Of a DNA stretch of 9,102 nucleotides, positions 6,751 through 9,102 are shown one piece after another; position 1 is the first letter of the stretch, and the number at the start of each line of letters is the position of its first letter. Both the position numbers and the translations under genes were made by a program. Where the stretch lies: assembly GCA_023434465.1 (NCBI GenBank), contig JAEYSQ010000118.1, positions 1 through 9,102 of the forward strand. The letters run 5' to 3'. The DNA is from Actinomycetes bacterium. GTDB taxonomy: Bacteria; Actinomycetota; Thermoleophilia; Solirubrobacterales; 70-9. The notes beneath the pieces are model-generated. The model was not told the origin of the DNA and did no database searches. It saw nothing but the letters and a program-made list of their open reading frames with translations.

Positions 6751-8904
6751 CTAGCCCTGGTTACCGCCGAGCGGCACGAGGCGATTGCCGTTCAGGCGGT
6801 AGATGCCGATGGTGTTCTTCCCCTGGTGAAGGGAATCAGGTCTTACCAGGGCTCCCCAATGGACTCGGCCGTCAAAGTTGAAGGGCCGGGCGCTGGCCTC
6901 GACCGTTCCGTTGACGGCGATCGCGAAGACCGGTGCCTGCTTCGGAGCAGCGGGTACCGCGCCGTTCCAGGTGCCGGTGATGAACATCGGGACCAGGTCC
7001 TCGCCGGGGTCGTATGCCCTGCCCAGGTCCGGCTCGTCCAGCAGGACCTCGGCGGTTCCTTCCGGCACCGGCGGCACGGTCCGCCCGATCAGTTGCGGCA
7101 CCGGACCAAGCGTGTAGAAGCCTCCGGTTCCCATCCGCTGGTCGGCCCTGGCGATCGCGGCGTTCCGCTGGCGAATCATCTCCTCGAGGCTGACCGAGGT
7201 CTCGTTGCCCTTCGGGTCGGTGACCGTCACCTCGCGGGCGGGCACCGGTCCCTGCAGCGGCACTCCGTCGGTCTCGTACGGTTCCTTCACCCCGACCGCC
7301 TTCGCGATCGTCGGCACGATGTCGAGGGTCATCGAGTGCTTGTCTGAGATCACGCCCTTCTTCTGGCCCGGGTACTTGATGAAAAGTGGCGGGTTGGCGA
7401 CTTCGCCCATCGCCCTTTCGTCGGCTTGTCGTTGCGGCACGCCATTGCCCTCGAAAGAAATCCCATGATCGGCGGTGACCACCACGATCGCTTCGTCCCA
7501 GAGGCCCTGCGTCTCGAGCTTGCGACGCAAGTCCCCGAGCATCCGGTCTGCGTATCCGGTCTGGACGTACATCCGCGACTGCGAGACGGCGATCCCGTTC
7601 GCATTGACCATCCAGTTTCCAGTGCTGCGGGAAAGCAGGGTGATCGGCGAGTCGTTGTACTGGTTGCCCTGAAGGTCGTACTTCCAGACCTGATGGGGCA
7701 GGTGCATGTGCATCACGGTGAGGCCACGGTCGCTGTCCGGGATCTCCCGGATGAACTGCCGGTAGATCTCGGGGTCCGACTGCGCCTCGGGCTTGACCGC
7801 CAGGTTGCCGCGCTTCTTCTTGCGCTTGCCGAGCTTCAGGTTCTCGTCCTCGCGGCCCTCCCCGAATCCCTCGAAGTTCGAGCTCACGTCGGGCAGCTTC
7901 CGGGCGAGTCCGGGTGGCAGGATCAGCTTTCCCTCGACGTACTTGAGGTCGGATACGAGCGATTTCAAGCGGGTGAGCTGGCCGGCGTTCGCGTTCCGGT
8001 CGGGGCAGAGGTCATCCGGACAGATCGCAGTGATCGGTTCGAGTACGTGGAGGGGCCGGTTGCGGCCGAGTTGGCTGAAGAGGTTGTCCGGCTGCTCCTG
8101 CCAGGTCGGCAGCGTTTCGGCCGAGGCGCGGATCCCGGTCAGGATCCCCGGCACGGCAAGGGGAGTGAAAAACGCGGTGGTGGATTCGTTCTTGTACCAG
8201 GTGCTCGTCTTCGCGAGCCGGGCGAAGTTGGGGAAGCGCTGGCCGTCGATCCCGCCCTTCGAGGTCATCAGGTTCGAAGTGCCGAGTTCGTCGTAGATCA
8301 CCAGCACGACCGGCACGTTGCGGCCGGAGTCTGCGGCGAGCTCGAAATCGCCCTCCTTGGGGAAGATCAGGTCACTGGTCCGCGAGTTGAAGATGAACAG
8401 CAGCAGGACGACCGCCGGGGCGATGATCAGGATGTCCATCAGGTTCCGGGCGAAGATGAAGCGGAAGATCGTCCAGGCGAGCAGGAACCCGAGCGCGAAC
8501 GAGACCAGCAGGACGATCGCCGAGCGGGCGGTGATCAGGTCCGACACCAGCTGGATGCAGAAGAAGGAGGCGATCACGCCGAGCAGCACGAAATGCAGGC
8601 AGTAGTAGGCCTTCGAGCTGATCCTGGCGGTCAGCCACTCGACCAGCCAAAGTGCCAGCGGCGGCAGCAGGGTGAACCCGAACGCAAGGATCAGGATGTC
8701 GCCGGTGCTGTTGCCGCGGGCGACGAAGAAATCGGGGTTGGAACCGAGCAGGTCGAGCAGCGGCTGGACGAAAGCGAGGGCCCAGAGCGCAGCGACATGG
8801 CCACCGCCGAGCAGCAGCTGACGACGGGTCGGCGCGGGGCGGTCGAGGACCGCGGCCAATCCCTTCTTCACTTCCACTTCCGAACTTTCGCCCGGAGCGT
8901 CCAA
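6751..8904 (-). CDS. Membrane-anchored sulfatase-like (alkaline phosphatase superfamily) protein
   Basis: A 717-residue protein from TTG 8904; GTG codons 10 and 12 are alternative starts. It has a short cytoplasmic tail, then about five hydrophobic helices (residues 31-53, 68-90, 100-122, 128-150, 155-172) and a large extracytoplasmic domain. Superfamily landmarks: LVIYDE with D205-E206; T247 in TPLAVPGILTG; HLPHQVW with H401 and H404; TADHG with D479-H480; and DKHS with H523. T247 sits exactly ten residues before the conserved Gly, as the formylglycine Cys does in CxPSR...LSG, so it is the likely nucleophile. A C-terminal region of about 150 residues after residue 560 may be a separate beta-rich domain. 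A polybasic stretch, GKRKKKRG (359-366), is absent from the paralogue at 1-1457. Likely a phospho-group transferase or hydrolase acting on an envelope polymer; the substrate is unknown. It follows a methyltransferase gene by four bases, probably in one transcript. Confidence 0.9.
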   Translation of the reverse strand: MDAPGESSEVEVKKGLAAVLDRPAPTRRQLLLGGGHVAALWALAFVQPLLDLLGSNPDFFVARGNSTGDILILAFGFTLLPPLALWLVEWLTARISSKAYYCLHFVLLGVIASFFCIQLVSDLITARSAIVLLVSFALGFLLAWTIFRFIFARNLMDILIIAPAVVLLLFIFNSRTSDLIFPKEGDFELAADSGRNVPVVLVIYDELGTSNLMTSKGGIDGQRFPNFARLAKTSTWYKNESTTAFFTPLAVPGILTGIRASAETLPTWQEQPDNLFSQLGRNRPLHVLEPITAICPDDLCPDRNANAGQLTRLKSLVSDLKYVEGKLILPPGLARKLPDVSSNFEGFGEGREDENLKLGKRKKKRGNLAVKPEAQSDPEIYRQFIREIPDSDRGLTVMHMHLPHQVWKYDLQGNQYNDSPITLLSRSTGNWMVNANGIAVSQSRMYVQTGYADRMLGDLRRKLETQGLWDEAIVVVTADHGISFEGNGVPQRQADERAMGEVANPPLFIKYPGQKKGVISDKHSMTLDIVPTIAKAVGVKEPYETDGVPLQGPVPAREVTVTDPKGNETSVSLEEMIRQRNAAIARADQRMGTGGFYTLGPVPQLIGRTVPPVPEGTAEVLLDEPDLGRAYDPGEDLVPMFITGTWNGAVPAAPKQAPVFAIAVNGTVEASARPFNFDGRVHWGALVRPDSLHQGKNTIGIYRLNGNRLVPLGGNQG

Positions 8905-8908
8905 TTCC

Positions 8909-9102
8909 CTACCGCGGCGAGGCGAGGAAGAGGATCCGGTCGCCGGACGGAAGCTCCTCGCGACGCTCGACCGTGAAGCGCTTCTCGAGTTCCCGTTCGA
9001 AGTTGGTTTCTTCGTAGTCCGGGTTCGCCCCTTCGTGCTTGTTGGCGAGCAGGGCCCGGACCATCGGGTCGGTCCGCTTCGGGAACTCGATCAGCAGGGT
9101 TG
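8909..9102 (-). CDS. Probable class I SAM-dependent methyltransferase, C-terminal 63 residues only
   Basis: The minus strand from the window edge carries an open frame of 63 codons ending at TAG (8911-8909). It begins TLLIEFPKRTDPMVRALLAN, continues with a NPDYEETNFERELEKRF segment and ends RILFLASPR. The order LIEF-P-x-DPMV-x-x-LL, then DY-x-x-x-x-FE-x-x-x-x-x-RF, then a final short strand resembles the C-terminal part of Rossmann-fold methyltransferases. The SAM-binding part lies outside the window, so the assignment rests on this tail alone. The stop is four bases before the TTG of the membrane sulfatase-like gene on the same strand, consistent with one operon. The methyl acceptor is unknown. 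Confidence 0.65.
   Translation of the reverse strand, partial: TLLIEFPKRTDPMVRALLANKHEGANPDYEETNFERELEKRFTVERREELPSGDRILFLASPR

Noticed and set aside
6735..6766. Possible hairpin CGGTAAGGG with CCCTGGTTACCG over the stop of the right-hand membrane gene
   Set aside because: The stem is short and bulged and overlaps coding sequence. It is weaker than the adjacent 24-nt-arm inverted repeat and easily arises by chance in such GC-rich DNA.
7426..8976. Plus-strand open frame of 516 codons
   Set aside because: Antisense shadow of the membrane protein at 6751-8904. Its composition is Arg/Asp/Gln-rich low complexity, and it mirrors the shadow opposite the left paralogue.

Overview
The window looks like a piece of a high-GC actinobacterial chromosome. 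Strong G/C third-position bias, GTG and TTG start codons, and long antisense shadow frames point to a high-GC Gram-positive. The style of the tandem sulfatases and membrane sulfatase-like proteins reminds me of Thermoleophilia/Solirubrobacterales, but that placement is inference. No rRNA, tRNA, CRISPR array, transposase or phage gene is visible.

Layout, left to right. (1) Positions 1-1457, minus strand: N-terminal 485 codons of a five-helix membrane protein with an extracytoplasmic sulfatase/alkaline-phosphatase-superfamily domain; its C-terminus lies outside the window. (2) Positions 1458-1525: a 68-bp divergent intergenic region. (3) Positions 1526-6574, plus strand: three tandem paralogous secreted sulfatases of the N-acetylglucosamine-6-sulfatase-like type, each with a signal peptide, a C-x-P-S-R formylglycine motif, metal-binding DD and DN pairs and a C-terminal cysteine pair. 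Genes 1 and 2 are separated by about 28 bp if the proposed TTG start of gene 2 is right; genes 2 and 3 overlap by 4 bp (GTGA), so an operon is likely. (4) Positions 6575-6750: a convergent intergenic region with two copies of a 54-bp-period GC-rich repeat and a long inverted repeat. (5) Positions 6751-8904, minus strand: a full-length paralogue of the left membrane protein. (6) Positions 8909-9102, minus strand: C-terminus of a probable SAM-dependent methyltransferase, four bases upstream of the membrane protein.

Working model (inference). All five large genes belong to the alkaline phosphatase/sulfatase superfamily but fall into two mechanistic types. The secreted trio has the Cys that becomes formylglycine and should cleave sulfate esters, perhaps on sulfated sugars. 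The membrane pair has Thr at the same alignment position, as in lipoteichoic-acid synthase-type enzymes and phosphotransferases, so it is unlikely to be formylglycine-dependent and may transfer or hydrolyse a phospho-group on an envelope glycan or lipid. The most unusual details are an Arg in place of the sulfate-binding Lys in the first sulfatase, a polybasic insert in the right-hand membrane protein, and the repeat/inverted-repeat cluster between the convergent genes.
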